Assembly: GCA_964541215.1 (NCBI GenBank)
Contig: CAZIPP010000005.1
Location: forward strand, 1 to 35,300
From: SIG469 sp964541215
Lineage (GTDB): Bacteria > Bacillota > Clostridia > Oscillospirales > Oscillospiraceae
Reading direction: 5' to 3'
DNA length: 35,300 bases
The position numbers were made by a program, and so were the translations under genes. Numbering within the stretch: position 1 is the stretch's first letter; each line of letters opens with the position of its first letter. Below, piece by piece: positions 7,495 through 15,899 of this stretch. The notes under the pieces are model-generated. The model made no database searches and was not told where the DNA came from. It saw only the letters and a program-made list of their open reading frames with translations.

Positions 7495-8376
7495 TCAATG
7501 TTTGGAAAGATCCTGGGAATTTTTAAATTTCATATTTATCAGCTGATAGAAACTGATGTTCTTAACTCTTACAAGCTTGGTTTTATGCTCAGACTTTTTG
7601 GCAATTACCAAATCGCCTGTATTCAGTTTCACGGCTCTTCCGCCATCGACCGACAAATAGGCAGACTTCCTGCCCAGCTTACCTATTCTCACAGATACCT
7701 GACGCTGGTCAGACAGGATAAGAGGTTTGGTATAAAGTGTATGAGCACAGATAGGTGTGACCATTATATTGCTGGCACCCGGTTCAACTATCGCACCGCC
7801 GGCAGACATGGAATACGCCGTAGAGCCGGTCGGTGTGCTGAGTATTACGCCATCACCGGAGAAGTTCATTGCCTCAGTACCATCGCAAAGTATGGACAGC
7901 TGGATTATTCTTGCCACCGCACCCTTGGTGATGACCGCATCATTAAGAGCAAGATCAGTGGATATTATCTCGCCTGCTCTTCTAACAGAAATATCCAGCA
8001 TTATTCGTTCATCAATGGTGTATTCGCCTGCAACGACTTTTCTTAAAAGCTCAGTTTCGTGGCTTTCAAGCTCTGCCATAAATCCCATAGTGCCTACATT
8101 CACGCCAAGGATGGGGACATTGTTGTAAGTCGCCTGTTTGGATGAATGGAGAATAGTGCCGTCTCCTCCGAAGCAAATGAGCAGATCGCTTCCCGGCAGT
8201 TCTTCCGCCAGATCATACAGCTCCGCTTTTCTGGGCAGTTCAAAGGACTTATCCACATTGAACGGCAGACACATTTTTGTTTCTATTCCCATTTCTTTGA
8301 GCAGCTTTTCCGCAGCAAAGGCTCCTCTGAACCCCTTGTCGCGGTATGGGTTAGGGCATAAAATTATTTTCTTCAT
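7495..8376 (-). CDS. nadK: NAD kinase
   Basis: Phosphorylates NAD to NADP in the cytosol. 293 residues, within the family range. GGDGTILHSS (about residues 70-79) is the catalytic nucleotide motif; NDAVITKG and SGDGVILSTPTGSTAYSMSA are the NAD-binding hallmarks. Start ATG at 8376 with AAAGGA upstream inside the end of tlyA; the tlyA stop is 4 bases before it. Same order (tlyA, nadK, argR, recN) is common in Clostridia, so it is a regular operon member. Confidence 0.96.
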   Translation of the reverse strand: MKKIILCPNPYRDKGFRGAFAAEKLLKEMGIETKMCLPFNVDKSFELPRKAELYDLAEELPGSDLLICFGGDGTILHSSKQATYNNVPILGVNVGTMGFMAELESHETELLRKVVAGEYTIDERIMLDISVRRAGEIISTDLALNDAVITKGAVARIIQLSILCDGTEAMNFSGDGVILSTPTGSTAYSMSAGGAIVEPGASNIMVTPICAHTLYTKPLILSDQRQVSVRIGKLGRKSAYLSVDGGRAVKLNTGDLVIAKKSEHKTKLVRVKNISFYQLINMKFKNSQDLSKH

Positions 8377-8380
8377 AGAC

Positions 8381-9181
8381 TCATTCCTTTAAAGTCTGAT
8401 TCGCCTGAGCCACGAGTTCGGCAGGATCGGGAGGATCGCCTTCTCCGGCTTTAACAAGATGACCCAGAAATTCAATATTTCCTTCCGGACCTCTTACCGG
8501 TGAAAAAGTCATATTCTTAACTGTAAATCCTATCTCAGCAGCATAAGCGCAAAAATCTCTGAGCACTTGCTCATGCACAGCCGGGTCGCGTACAACACCC
8601 TTTTTGCCAACTTTGTCCTTACCTGCCTCAAACTGAGGTTTGATAAGGCACAGCGCCTGACCATCATCCTTGAGAAGCTTATATATCACCGGCAGCACCA
8701 GCCGCAGAGAAATAAACGAAACATCTATTACCGAAAGGTCAAGCTTTTCGCCAATGTCTTCCTCAGTCACATAGCGGATATTGGTCCGCTCCATACAGAC
8801 GACTCTTTCGTCGGAGCGAATGGACCACGCCAGCTGACCATACCCCACATCGATGGCAAAGACCTTCTTTGCCCCCTTTTGCAGCAGACAATCGGTAAAT
8901 CCGCCGGTGGAAGCTCCCGAATCGCTGCAAACATAGCCCGTGGGATCTACTCCAAAAAAAGCCAGCGCTTTCTCAAGCTTCAGACCGCCGCGGCTTACAT
9001 ATGGGCAGGTGCTTCCTCTGACTTCTATTTCAGCATCACGGCTAACGGAGGTACCTGCCTTATCGATACGCTGTCCGCCAACGAATACGATGCCGCTCAT
9101 TATGGTAGCCTGAGCCTTTGAGCGGCTCTCAGCCAGTCCTTTTTCTACCAGCAGAACATCAAGCCGTTCCTTGTCAGCCAT
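8381..9181 (-). CDS. tlyA: TlyA-family rRNA 2'-O-methyltransferase
   Basis: TlyA/YqxC family: in mycobacteria TlyA methylates cytidine 2'-OH on 16S and 23S rRNA, while many relatives were first named haemolysin A. 266 residues. An S4 RNA-binding domain comes first (ERLDVLLVEKGLAESRSKAQ, residues 5-24). An FtsJ-like Rossmann methyltransferase follows, with YVSRGGLKLEKAL, the SAM motif DSGASTGGFTDCLL and DVSFISLRLVLP. The C-terminal KPQFEAGK is characteristic. ATG at 9181 overlaps the dxs stop by 8 bases. rRNA methylation is inferred from the family; haemolysis is not implied. Confidence 0.92.
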   Translation of the reverse strand: MADKERLDVLLVEKGLAESRSKAQATIMSGIVFVGGQRIDKAGTSVSRDAEIEVRGSTCPYVSRGGLKLEKALAFFGVDPTGYVCSDSGASTGGFTDCLLQKGAKKVFAIDVGYGQLAWSIRSDERVVCMERTNIRYVTEEDIGEKLDLSVIDVSFISLRLVLPVIYKLLKDDGQALCLIKPQFEAGKDKVGKKGVVRDPAVHEQVLRDFCAYAAEIGFTVKNMTFSPVRGPEGNIEFLGHLVKAGEGDPPDPAELVAQANQTLKE

Positions 9182-11018
9182 TTTCTTTCTCCCTTCTCAA
9201 AAGTGAGATCACTGTTTTTTCAATACCTTCACTGTCTATACCACGTTCATGACGAAGCTGCGCAACCGTTCCATGCTTAACGAAGGTATCTCCAAGGTTC
9301 AGACCGGTAACCGAAACATCCGGCATAGCTGCGGCTATTTGTGAAACCACCGAACAGGATGCCATGGTCTCTTCCGCGACCACCAGCTGTCCTGTTACCA
9401 GTTCTCGGATCGCTGCTGTATCCAGCGGTGCGATTTTGTTTATCTTGATAACTTTTGCTTCAACGCCTTTGCGTCTCAGCTTTTCGGCAGCAGCCATTGC
9501 CTCATTTATCATCGTGCCGTAAACGGCAACAGTAATATCTTTTCCATCTTTGATAACGGCTGTCTCGCCTTCGGAGCGGTCTTCAATATATCGTCCCTCT
9601 CCGCCTCTGGGATAGCGGACAGCCACAGGACCTGTCTGATCTTCAACAGCCATTTTCAGCATGGATCTCAGTTCATCAAAAGAACCCGGACAATATACTG
9701 TCATTCCCGGCACCTGTCGCAGGAAACCGGTATCAAATACGCCATGATGGGTCTCACCATCATCGCCTACAAGTCCCGCTCTGTCAACGGCCAGCACCAC
9801 GTGCAGTCCCAAAAGCGCAACATCGTGGATAAGCATGTCATAGCTTCTCTGCAAAAATGTGGAATACACCGCAAATACCGGAGTCATTCCCTGCTTTGCA
9901 AGACCTGCCGCCATGGACACGCCGTGACCTTCGGCTATGCCCACATCAAAGAACCTTTCCGGATAAGCTGTTGAGAATTCTTCCAGACCGGTACCGGTCT
10001 TCATTGCGGCAGTTATGGCACAGACTTTTTCATTCTCTTCAGACAATTGACACAGTGTTTGACCAAAAACATCTGAAAAACACACCTTTTTGCTGGGTGC
10101 AACACCCTTAACAGCGTCAAATGCACCGATGCCATGGTAGGTGTCGGGACGTTCTTCAGAATACTTGTACCCTCTGCCCTTGGTGGTAATGATGTGCAGC
10201 AGGACAGGACCGTTTATCTCTCTGGCGTAATTCAGCAGATATGTCAGCTTTTCAACATCGTGTCCATCCACTGGTCCAAGATATGTAAATCCCATATCTT
10301 CAAACATGGTGCGTCCTATCATCACGTTTCTCATTTTTTTCTTCACGCGATGAGTAAAACCATAAAGCGCTTTACCGCCGGGAACAGCAGCAGTAAAACG
10401 GCGATACGCCTTTTTCAGCCGATAGTACCCGGGTTTGAGCCGCAAATGAGAAAGATAACTCGCCACACCGCCCACATTTTGGGTGATGGACATACCGTTA
10501 TCATTTAATATTACGATAAGCGGTTCTCCACTTTCCCCGCCATCTTCCAGACCTTCGTAGGCAAGACCTCCGGTAAGCGCTCCGTCACCAATGACAGCGA
10601 TCACGCTGTAGTCGTCCTTTTGAAGTGTTCTGGCCCGCGCCATACCAAGAGCGACTGACACAGAGTCAGACGCGTGACCTCCAATAAAAGCATCGTGTAC
10701 ACTTTCGGAGGGTTTGGGGAAACCCGCCATTCCTCCGTAGGAACGAAGGCTGCCGAAATCATTTTTTCTTCCCGTAAGCAGCTTGTGGACATAGCTTTGA
10801 TGCCCAACATCAAAAACTATTCTGTCTTTTTCAGTATCAAATACCCTATGAAGCGCAACAGTCAGCTCCACCGCTCCAAGATTGGATGACAGATGACCGC
10901 CTGTTTGCGACACCGTTTGAACAAGAAACTTTCTTATCTCTTCGCAGAGCTGAGCAGTTTCTTCTTTCGACAGTTCCCGAAGAGTTTCGGGTCCTGTCAG
11001 CTTTTCCAATATACCCAT
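9174..11018 (-). CDS. dxs: 1-deoxy-D-xylulose-5-phosphate synthase
   Basis: Condenses pyruvate and glyceraldehyde 3-phosphate using thiamine diphosphate; first enzyme of the MEP isoprenoid pathway and a source for thiamine and pyridoxal. 614 residues, typical. GHQSYVHKLLTGRK near residue 72, the thiamine diphosphate motif GDGALTGGLAYEGL near 145 with downstream NDNGMSI, and the transketolase pyrimidine-domain motif DRAGLVGDDGETHHGVFD near 412 are all intact. ATG at 11018 follows AAAGGA. It lies near ispA, the prenyl synthase that uses the downstream C5 units, so the operon couples early and late isoprenoid steps. Confidence 0.97.
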   Translation of the reverse strand: MGILEKLTGPETLRELSKEETAQLCEEIRKFLVQTVSQTGGHLSSNLGAVELTVALHRVFDTEKDRIVFDVGHQSYVHKLLTGRKNDFGSLRSYGGMAGFPKPSESVHDAFIGGHASDSVSVALGMARARTLQKDDYSVIAVIGDGALTGGLAYEGLEDGGESGEPLIVILNDNGMSITQNVGGVASYLSHLRLKPGYYRLKKAYRRFTAAVPGGKALYGFTHRVKKKMRNVMIGRTMFEDMGFTYLGPVDGHDVEKLTYLLNYAREINGPVLLHIITTKGRGYKYSEERPDTYHGIGAFDAVKGVAPSKKVCFSDVFGQTLCQLSEENEKVCAITAAMKTGTGLEEFSTAYPERFFDVGIAEGHGVSMAAGLAKQGMTPVFAVYSTFLQRSYDMLIHDVALLGLHVVLAVDRAGLVGDDGETHHGVFDTGFLRQVPGMTVYCPGSFDELRSMLKMAVEDQTGPVAVRYPRGGEGRYIEDRSEGETAVIKDGKDITVAVYGTMINEAMAAAEKLRRKGVEAKVIKINKIAPLDTAAIRELVTGQLVVAEETMASCSVVSQIAAAMPDVSVTGLNLGDTFVKHGTVAQLRHERGIDSEGIEKTVISLLRREKENG

Positions 11019-11031
11019 TACTGGTTATCCT

Positions 11032-11475
11032 TTAAATCAAGATTCCTATGGCGATACCCATTACTCCGCCAACGAACACCTGTATAGGTGTGTGACCAAG
11101 CAATTCTTTAAGCTCCTTGCCGAACATCTCGGGTTTCATATCTTTCCAGTTCAGCATCATATAATTGAGCACCTTCGCCTGCTCACCCGCAGCACGGCGC
11201 ACATTCAGAGCATCATACATTACAATAAAAGCAGTCACCATCGCAACAGCAAATATGGTGCTGTCCAGCCCGGCATACTTTCCTACCGAAACCGCCATAC
11301 AGCATACCAGCGACGAATGGGAAGACGGCATACCACCACTTCCCATTATGCGGTGCAGATCAAGCTTTTTATATAAAATCAATTCGATGATTATTTTTAA
11401 CGTCTGTGCCAAAAACCATGCGGTCAGGCAGGCAATGACAGTTCTGTTTGAAAAGAGTTGGTTTACATAATACAT
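11032..11475 (-). CDS. Divergent PAP2-family membrane protein (YuiD-like)
   Basis: Small membrane protein of 147 residues in the DUF212/YuiD family, distant from PAP2 acid phosphatases. Visible features are an N-terminal membrane segment, the hallmark HRIMGSGGMPSSHSSLV (about 41-57), a second segment FAVAMVTAFIVMYDALNVRR, then LLGHTPIQVFVGGVMGIAIG at the end. SGGMPSSHS and GHTP resemble the PAP2 phosphatase signatures, so a lipid-phosphate role is possible, for example on a prenyl phosphate given its place between ispA and dxs. That role is inference; activity of the family is not established to my knowledge. Confidence 0.85.
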   Translation of the reverse strand: MYYVNQLFSNRTVIACLTAWFLAQTLKIIIELILYKKLDLHRIMGSGGMPSSHSSLVCCMAVSVGKYAGLDSTIFAVAMVTAFIVMYDALNVRRAAGEQAKVLNYMMLNWKDMKPEMFGKELKELLGHTPIQVFVGGVMGIAIGILI

Positions 11476-11479
11476 TAAA

Positions 11480-12355
11480 TCAAATCTTCCTGGATGTCAG
11501 CCAATCGGTAAGTTCCCGCAAAAAGCTGATATCATTAAAGTCTCCTTCTTCAAGGGCAGTTTTCGCTTTTTCACTGTACTCTATAATAAGCTGTTCGCAA
11601 TATTCCATACCTTTTACAGATATGATGGTCTGCTTGTTTTCATCGTGCCCGGTAGCCTTGCCCAGCTCAGCCTCGTCTCCAATAACATCGAGCACATCGT
11701 CTCTTAGCTGGAACGCATAGCCCATAGACTTGGCAAAAGCCTCGGCAGCATTCATCTGGCGGCGGGACGCACCGGCAGCAAGGCAGCCCAGTTTGCAGGA
11801 AGCAGCAAACAGCGCACCTGTTTTCAGGTTGTGTGTCAGCTTTATCTCCTGCTCTGTATAAGCTCTTGACTCACCTTCAAGATCCAGCACCTGGCCACCC
11901 AGCATACCTCCAACTCCGGCAGCACGAGACAGTTCAACGACAGCGTTCACTATGGTCTCGGAGTCAAGCTCTGCTTTTGTCAAAGTCTCAAAAGCAAGCG
12001 TCAGCAAAGCATCTCCGGCAAGAGTCGCCATAGCTTCACCATACACCTTGTGATTGGTGGGTTTTCCACGGCGGAAATCGTCATCATCCATACACGGCAG
12101 GTCGTCGTGGATAAGCGAATAGGTGTGTACCATTTCCACCGCGCAGGCAAATGCCAGAGCGTCTTCAGGATGTCCTCCGCAAATGCGGCAGAATTCCAAA
12201 GTCAAACCGGGGCGAAGCCTCTTTCCTCCGGCATTTACGCTGTATGCCATAGCCTCGGATATCTTTCCCTGCGGAATGTTCGCTGCGGGAAGAAATTCCG
12301 CCATTGCCTTTTCTGTCATGGCAGAGTATTCCGCCAGTTTTTCCGTTACTGTCAT
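11480..12355 (-). CDS. ispA: Polyprenyl (farnesyl/geranyl) diphosphate synthase
   Basis: Chain elongation of dimethylallyl diphosphate with isopentenyl diphosphate, giving C10-C15 prenyl diphosphates for undecaprenyl carrier and quinone synthesis. 291 residues. First Asp-rich motif DDLPCMDDDDFRRGKPTNHK (starting near residue 84) and second FQLRDDVLDVIGD (near 225) bind magnesium and substrate; AGGKRLRPGL is the conserved N-terminal motif. ATG at 12355 overlaps the xseB stop (ATGA), indicating coupled translation. Product length cannot be set from sequence reading alone, though operon position with xseAB fits FPP synthase. Confidence 0.94.
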   Translation of the reverse strand: MTVTEKLAEYSAMTEKAMAEFLPAANIPQGKISEAMAYSVNAGGKRLRPGLTLEFCRICGGHPEDALAFACAVEMVHTYSLIHDDLPCMDDDDFRRGKPTNHKVYGEAMATLAGDALLTLAFETLTKAELDSETIVNAVVELSRAAGVGGMLGGQVLDLEGESRAYTEQEIKLTHNLKTGALFAASCKLGCLAAGASRRQMNAAEAFAKSMGYAFQLRDDVLDVIGDEAELGKATGHDENKQTIISVKGMEYCEQLIIEYSEKAKTALEEGDFNDISFLRELTDWLTSRKI

Positions 12356-12588
12356 TGTGCGCTTTCCTCAAAAGGCAGTTCAACAGGTTCACCGTCGCTG
12401 CCCTTCATCAGGCGTACCACTTTCAGCTCTGCGTCGTCCAGCATTTTGCTGCACATTTTCACAAGAGCTGTGCCTTCTTCAAAAAGTGTAAGAGAGCTGT
12501 CCAGAGGGGCGTCGCCTTTCTCCAACAGCTTAACTATTTCATCAAGTCTTTTTACGGCGTCTTCAAAGGTAGGTCCTTTATTGCTCAT
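12352..12588 (-). CDS. xseB: Exodeoxyribonuclease VII small subunit
   Basis: Small helical subunit of exonuclease VII, which degrades single-stranded DNA with XseA. 78 residues from ATG 12588. The family core is plain: FEDAVKRLDEIVKLLEKGDA then PLDSSLTLFEEGTALVKMC. A longer frame to 12621 adds 11 residues read from inside xseA; AAGGA 9 bases upstream of 12588 decides the start. It overlaps xseA by 11 bases and ispA by 4, so the three are translationally linked. Confidence 0.95.
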   Translation of the reverse strand: MSNKGPTFEDAVKRLDEIVKLLEKGDAPLDSSLTLFEEGTALVKMCSKMLDDAELKVVRLMKGSDGEPVELPFEESAQ

Positions 12589-13792
12589 CGCTGATTTTCC
12601 TTTCATCCACGGTACATACAAGCTGTCCGTCAGTCAGGTCTATTTCTATCTTTTCGCCAATATCGGCATCAGTAGTCTTTTTCAATATGGTTCCGGAGGC
12701 TGTCTTTGCGATGGAGTATCCTCTGCCCAGAACTTTCAGGGGGCTAAGTGCGTCCAGCGTCGCTGTAAGACGTACAAATTCACGTTTTTTGTTTTCCATC
12801 AACTGCCTTGACGAGGCAGACAGCCTGTTATGAGTAAAGTCCAGCAGCATCCTTTTGTCGGCAATGTAGTTGCCGGGATCCTGCAGCGCTCTGGTCTGCG
12901 CAAGAGCGTTCAGCCGTTCACGGCTGAGCTGAGTTTTTTTCTGAACAGCTCTTGTCATGGCGCTTTCCGCCTCCGACAGTCTGATCCTCAGATCCGCCAT
13001 ATCGGGAACAGCCAGCTCTGCCGCATTGGACGGTGTGGCCGCACGAAGATCAGCCACATAATCGGAAATGGTAACATCAGGTTCGTGTCCAACTGCGGAA
13101 ATAACAGGTATTTCAGAATCAAAAATCGCTCGCGCAACTCTTTCATCATTAAACGCCCAAAGATCCTCAATGGATCCGCCGCCTCTGCCTGTTATAATAA
13201 GATCTGCTATATTATGTCTGTTGCAATATCTGATAGCTCCCACGATCTCCGGCGGAGCTTCAACGCCCTGAACACGTACAGGCAGGATGACAGCCTTTGC
13301 CAACGGATACCGTTTGCCCAAAATGCGCAGCATATCATGGACAGCAGCACCGGCAGAGGATGTGATAATAGCTATCGTCCGGGGATACCTTGGAATAGGT
13401 TTTTTGTGAGCCGGATCGAACAGCCCTTCCTTATACAGCTTTTCCTTGAGCTGCTCAAATGCTATATGAAGGTCACCCACACCATCAGCAGTGAGAGACG
13501 TGCAATATAGCTGATACTGCCCATCTCGGGGAAACACCGAGATCCTGCCGCCGGCAATTACCTTCATGCCATTTTCCGGTCTGAATCTAAGCTTATACGC
13601 TGCGCTTTTGAACATTACACAGCGGATGGCTCCGTTTTCATCTTTCATGGTAAAGTAATGATGACCGGACGGATACAGCTTATAGTTTGACAGTTCTCCC
13701 CGAACATATACCTGCGAAAGAAGGTTGTCTGCATCCAGCATGGATTTTATATATTCATTTATTTCAGATACGCTGAAAACTTCTTCAGTCAT
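12578..13792 (-). CDS. xseA: Exodeoxyribonuclease VII large subunit
   Basis: Catalytic subunit of exonuclease VII. 404 residues. N-terminal OB-fold begins VFSVSEINEYIKSMLDAD, followed by VRGELSNYKLYPSGHHYFTMKD. The catalytic domain has ITSSAGAAVHDML, DLIITGRGGGSIEDLWAFND and PVISAVGHEPDVTISDYVAD, all strongly conserved. A coiled-coil follows, and RGYSIAKTASG near the C-terminus is also a family mark. ATG at 13792 with GGAG upstream is preferred over an in-frame start at 13819. It overlaps the TsaD-like gene by 8 bases. Confidence 0.96.
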   Translation of the reverse strand: MTEEVFSVSEINEYIKSMLDADNLLSQVYVRGELSNYKLYPSGHHYFTMKDENGAIRCVMFKSAAYKLRFRPENGMKVIAGGRISVFPRDGQYQLYCTSLTADGVGDLHIAFEQLKEKLYKEGLFDPAHKKPIPRYPRTIAIITSSAGAAVHDMLRILGKRYPLAKAVILPVRVQGVEAPPEIVGAIRYCNRHNIADLIITGRGGGSIEDLWAFNDERVARAIFDSEIPVISAVGHEPDVTISDYVADLRAATPSNAAELAVPDMADLRIRLSEAESAMTRAVQKKTQLSRERLNALAQTRALQDPGNYIADKRMLLDFTHNRLSASSRQLMENKKREFVRLTATLDALSPLKVLGRGYSIAKTASGTILKKTTDADIGEKIEIDLTDGQLVCTVDERKISDEQ

Positions 13793-14705
13793 TTTTATCT
13801 CCATTTTGGTAAGCAGCAAATGTCAGCGCCGCCACGCCAAAAGCGTTATCGGTGGAAAAACGCGGCTCAGCAAATATGCCGTAGGGTATCATCCTTCTGA
13901 GCATGGAGTTGGAAGCAACTCCTCCGGTAAACATTACCGGAAGCTGACCGTATTCCTTAAATGCCGCTTCGGTGGTTCTCCTGACCGCAGACACTATGGT
14001 GGAAAGCGTAAAACCGGCGATCTCCTCTTGAGGAGAGCCGGAGGCTTTCATCTGCATTACCTTGTTTTCCACACCCGAAAGGGAAAAACTCAGTCCATTC
14101 AGTTTCACTCTGAATTCCTTAACATCCACAGCTATGGCATCCAGTGCCTTTCCTGCCGGAAAATTCAAACCAAGCAGTTTACCGGTTCTGTCGATAAGCT
14201 GACCCGCAGAAATATCTGACGTGCCGCCTATCATCCTGCATACAAACCCGCTGTTTTCAGGCTGCACCAGCAGCAGCTCGGTCGTTCCTCCTGAAAGATG
14301 CCATGCAAGCAGCGGTTTTTGCAGCAGGCTTTCGTTTCCGGTGGAATAAGCCACCGCCGCAATATGCCCCTGCTGGTGGGAAAACTCAAACACAGGAACC
14401 TGCAAAAGTTCAGCCAACACCTTTGCCTGAGAAAGCCCCGCAAGAAAGCAGGGCATATAGGAGCCTTCCACCTCTCTCGGTCTTGAGCTTGCCCCAACCA
14501 CATCTATCTTTCCGCTCATGCTTTCAGCAAGCGCGGATGCGAGCTCCGGAAGCCTTTTGACATGCATGAAAAGCGCGTCACTCTGCCTGAGCCCTAAAGC
14601 GCCTTCCGGTACATCCAGCAATTTTGCCTGACTTATAATGGTGCTGCCATCATAAGCTGCCACAGAAGTGGTATAGTTGCTGGTATCAAAGCCAACAGCT
14701 GTCAC
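13785..14705 (-). CDS. TsaD/Kae1-like (M22 family) paralog
   Basis: ASKHA-fold protein of 306 residues related to TsaD, which transfers threonylcarbamoyl to A37 of tRNA. It keeps the metal-binding HxxxH (SHQQGHIAA, about residues 109-117), a phosphate-loop-like LSGGTTELLLV and TGGVASNSMLRRM near the C-terminus. It is shorter than ordinary TsaD (about 340) and its N-terminus (MTAVGFDTSNYTTSVAAYDG) differs from the usual GIETSCDETA. I read it as the diverged paralog often found between nusB and xseA in Clostridia rather than the essential TsaD, which should lie elsewhere. Function unknown. Overlaps nusB (ATGA) and xseA. Confidence 0.8.
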   Translation of the reverse strand: MTAVGFDTSNYTTSVAAYDGSTIISQAKLLDVPEGALGLRQSDALFMHVKRLPELASALAESMSGKIDVVGASSRPREVEGSYMPCFLAGLSQAKVLAELLQVPVFEFSHQQGHIAAVAYSTGNESLLQKPLLAWHLSGGTTELLLVQPENSGFVCRMIGGTSDISAGQLIDRTGKLLGLNFPAGKALDAIAVDVKEFRVKLNGLSFSLSGVENKVMQMKASGSPQEEIAGFTLSTIVSAVRRTTEAAFKEYGQLPVMFTGGVASNSMLRRMIPYGIFAEPRFSTDNAFGVAALTFAAYQNGDKND

Positions 14706-15148
14706 TGGATCTCGCTCCGAACGAAGGTCCCGAGGATACCGTTGACAAAAGAAACAGTATCTTCGTTTTCATACTTTCTTGTTATTTCCACCGCTTCACT
14801 GATAGCAACGCCGTTGGGAATATCGTCCATATACAGAACTTCGTACATTGCTACGCGCATAATGGCGCAGGACACAGCAGAAATACGGCTGAAATCCCAG
14901 CCAATGGAATATTTGGCAATATATCCGTCCAGCTCTGCGGCGTGCTCACACACTCCCTTTACAAGGCGGATTATGTATTGCCTCTGTTTTTTATCGGGTT
15001 TTTCAAGATATACGTCAGCCTCACCGGAAAGAGACGGATAGTAATCTCCATCCAGTCTCTGAGCCAGCAGTTCATCAGCTGTGCTGCCGGAAAAAGCTGA
15101 TTCATATGAAAAATGTACTGCGATCTCTCTTGCGGCGGATCGTGTCAT
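14702..15148 (-). CDS. nusB: Transcription antitermination factor NusB
   Basis: RNA-binding protein that pairs with NusE (S10) on boxA RNA in rRNA operons to prevent premature termination. 148 residues from ATG 15148, which has GGAG 9 bases upstream; a frame reaching 15241 reads non-coding leader. TRSAAREIAVHFSYESAF at the N-terminus, RLVKGVCEHAAELDGYIAKY and the C-terminal AISEAVEITRKYENEDTVSFVNGILG are the expected NusB segments. First gene of the long operon that ends with recN and the acetyltransferase. B. subtilis has folD next; here the TsaD paralog takes that place. Confidence 0.94.
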   Translation of the reverse strand: MTRSAAREIAVHFSYESAFSGSTADELLAQRLDGDYYPSLSGEADVYLEKPDKKQRQYIIRLVKGVCEHAAELDGYIAKYSIGWDFSRISAVSCAIMRVAMYEVLYMDDIPNGVAISEAVEITRKYENEDTVSFVNGILGTFVRSEIQ

Positions 15149-15205
15149 AATTTTTCTCCTCACAAACAATGTATAAGATTGCATATTTTTAATGCATACA
15201 CCTTG

Positions 15206-15234
15206 ATTATATACAAAATCACGAAAAAAATAAA
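15206..15234 (-). promoter_or_regulatory. Possible promoter of the nusB operon
   Basis: On the minus strand TATAAT lies at 15206-15211, about 57 bases before the nusB ATG. The matching -35 position (15229-15234, 17-base spacer) reads only TTTATT, and it overlaps the T-run of the preceding terminator. The -10 is perfect and a promoter is needed here after a terminator; the -35 is weak. Confidence 0.45.
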
Positions 15235-15256
15235 CCCCCAAAATGAATATTGGGGG
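15222..15256 (-). terminator. Terminator of the Asp23/Gls24 gene
   Basis: Stem CCCCCAA (15235-15241) with TTGGGGG (15250-15256), 8-base loop, followed on the minus strand by TTTATTTTTTTCG. It lies about 28 bases beyond the asp23 stop and separates that gene from nusB. Confidence 0.85.
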
Positions 15257-15283
15257 CTTATTTAAAATAAAGTTTACATTATT

Positions 15284-15652
15284 TTATTTGTCGAATGCTA
15301 TACCGACCACAGAAACGTTTACCACAGTGACTTTCAGACCGGTCATAGACTCAACTGCATTGGCAACGGACTCCTGAACGGAAGCAGCAACATCCTGAAT
15401 GGCATGACCGTACTTGACCATAATAAAGCAGTCGATCCGGATCTCTTCGTCATCGATTGTCAGCTTGACGCCCTTGGAAGTGCTCTTGCGTCCAAACTTT
15501 TCTGCCAGCTCAGTACCCATACCGGCAGCCAGTCCTGCAACGCCTTCTACCTCGCCCAGTGCTATGGAAGCAATGGATGCCACTACTTCTTCGGATATGT
15601 TTATGCTGCCGCTGTCTTCAATTTTGGTCAAATAATCTTTGTTTTCGCTCAT
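15284..15652 (-). CDS. Asp23/Gls24 family envelope stress protein
   Basis: 122-residue member of the Asp23/Gls24 (DUF322) family, the YqhY-like type that sits next to nusB in many Firmicutes. Core signatures: GSINISEEVVASIASIALGE (about 14-33), EGVAGLA, then IRIDCFIMVKYGHAIQDVA and VQESVANAVESMTGLKVTVVNV. ATG at 15652 follows the strong AAAGGAGGTC; the longer frame to 15733 lies upstream of that site and contains the promoter. YqhY in B. subtilis is linked to control of acetyl-CoA carboxylase genes, but accBC are not beside it here. Monocistronic. Confidence 0.93.
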   Translation of the reverse strand: MSENKDYLTKIEDSGSINISEEVVASIASIALGEVEGVAGLAAGMGTELAEKFGRKSTSKGVKLTIDDEEIRIDCFIMVKYGHAIQDVAASVQESVANAVESMTGLKVTVVNVSVVGIAFDK

Positions 15653-15688
15653 TGACGGCGACCTCCTTTGATTCATATTTACTCGTCT

Positions 15689-15716
15689 ATTGTACCACAA
15701 CGTGCCAAAAAAACAA
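15689..15716 (-). promoter_or_regulatory. Promoter of the Asp23/Gls24 gene
   Basis: On the minus strand TACAAT (15689-15694) is preceded by TGG, an extended -10, with TTGTTT (15711-15716) 16 bases upstream. Start expected about 30 bases before the ATG. Confidence 0.5.
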
Positions 15717-15810
15717 TACATTTTTGGCAGCAAGCTATTATTACCACCTTAAATTCTGCAATATCTCAGTTAGTTTTTATGGCAAAATTGCAACATTTGA
15801 ATTTTTCTTG

Positions 15811-15838
15811 TTGATTTTACAGGCAATACGTGTAAAAT
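15811..15838 (+). promoter_or_regulatory. Promoter of the lipoprotein gene
   Basis: TTGATT (15811-15816), 16-base spacer, TAAAAT (15833-15838). It is divergent from the asp23 promoter, with about 95 bases between the two -35 elements. Confidence 0.5.
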
Positions 15839-15899
15839 AGATATTGTAGTTTGCTTGAATATCATTTAGCATAACACATTGACGAAAGGACGAACAACA

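Noticed and set aside
8381..9181. Haemolysin toxin
   Set aside because: The name haemolysin A is historical for this family; the S4 plus methyltransferase domains point to rRNA methylation.
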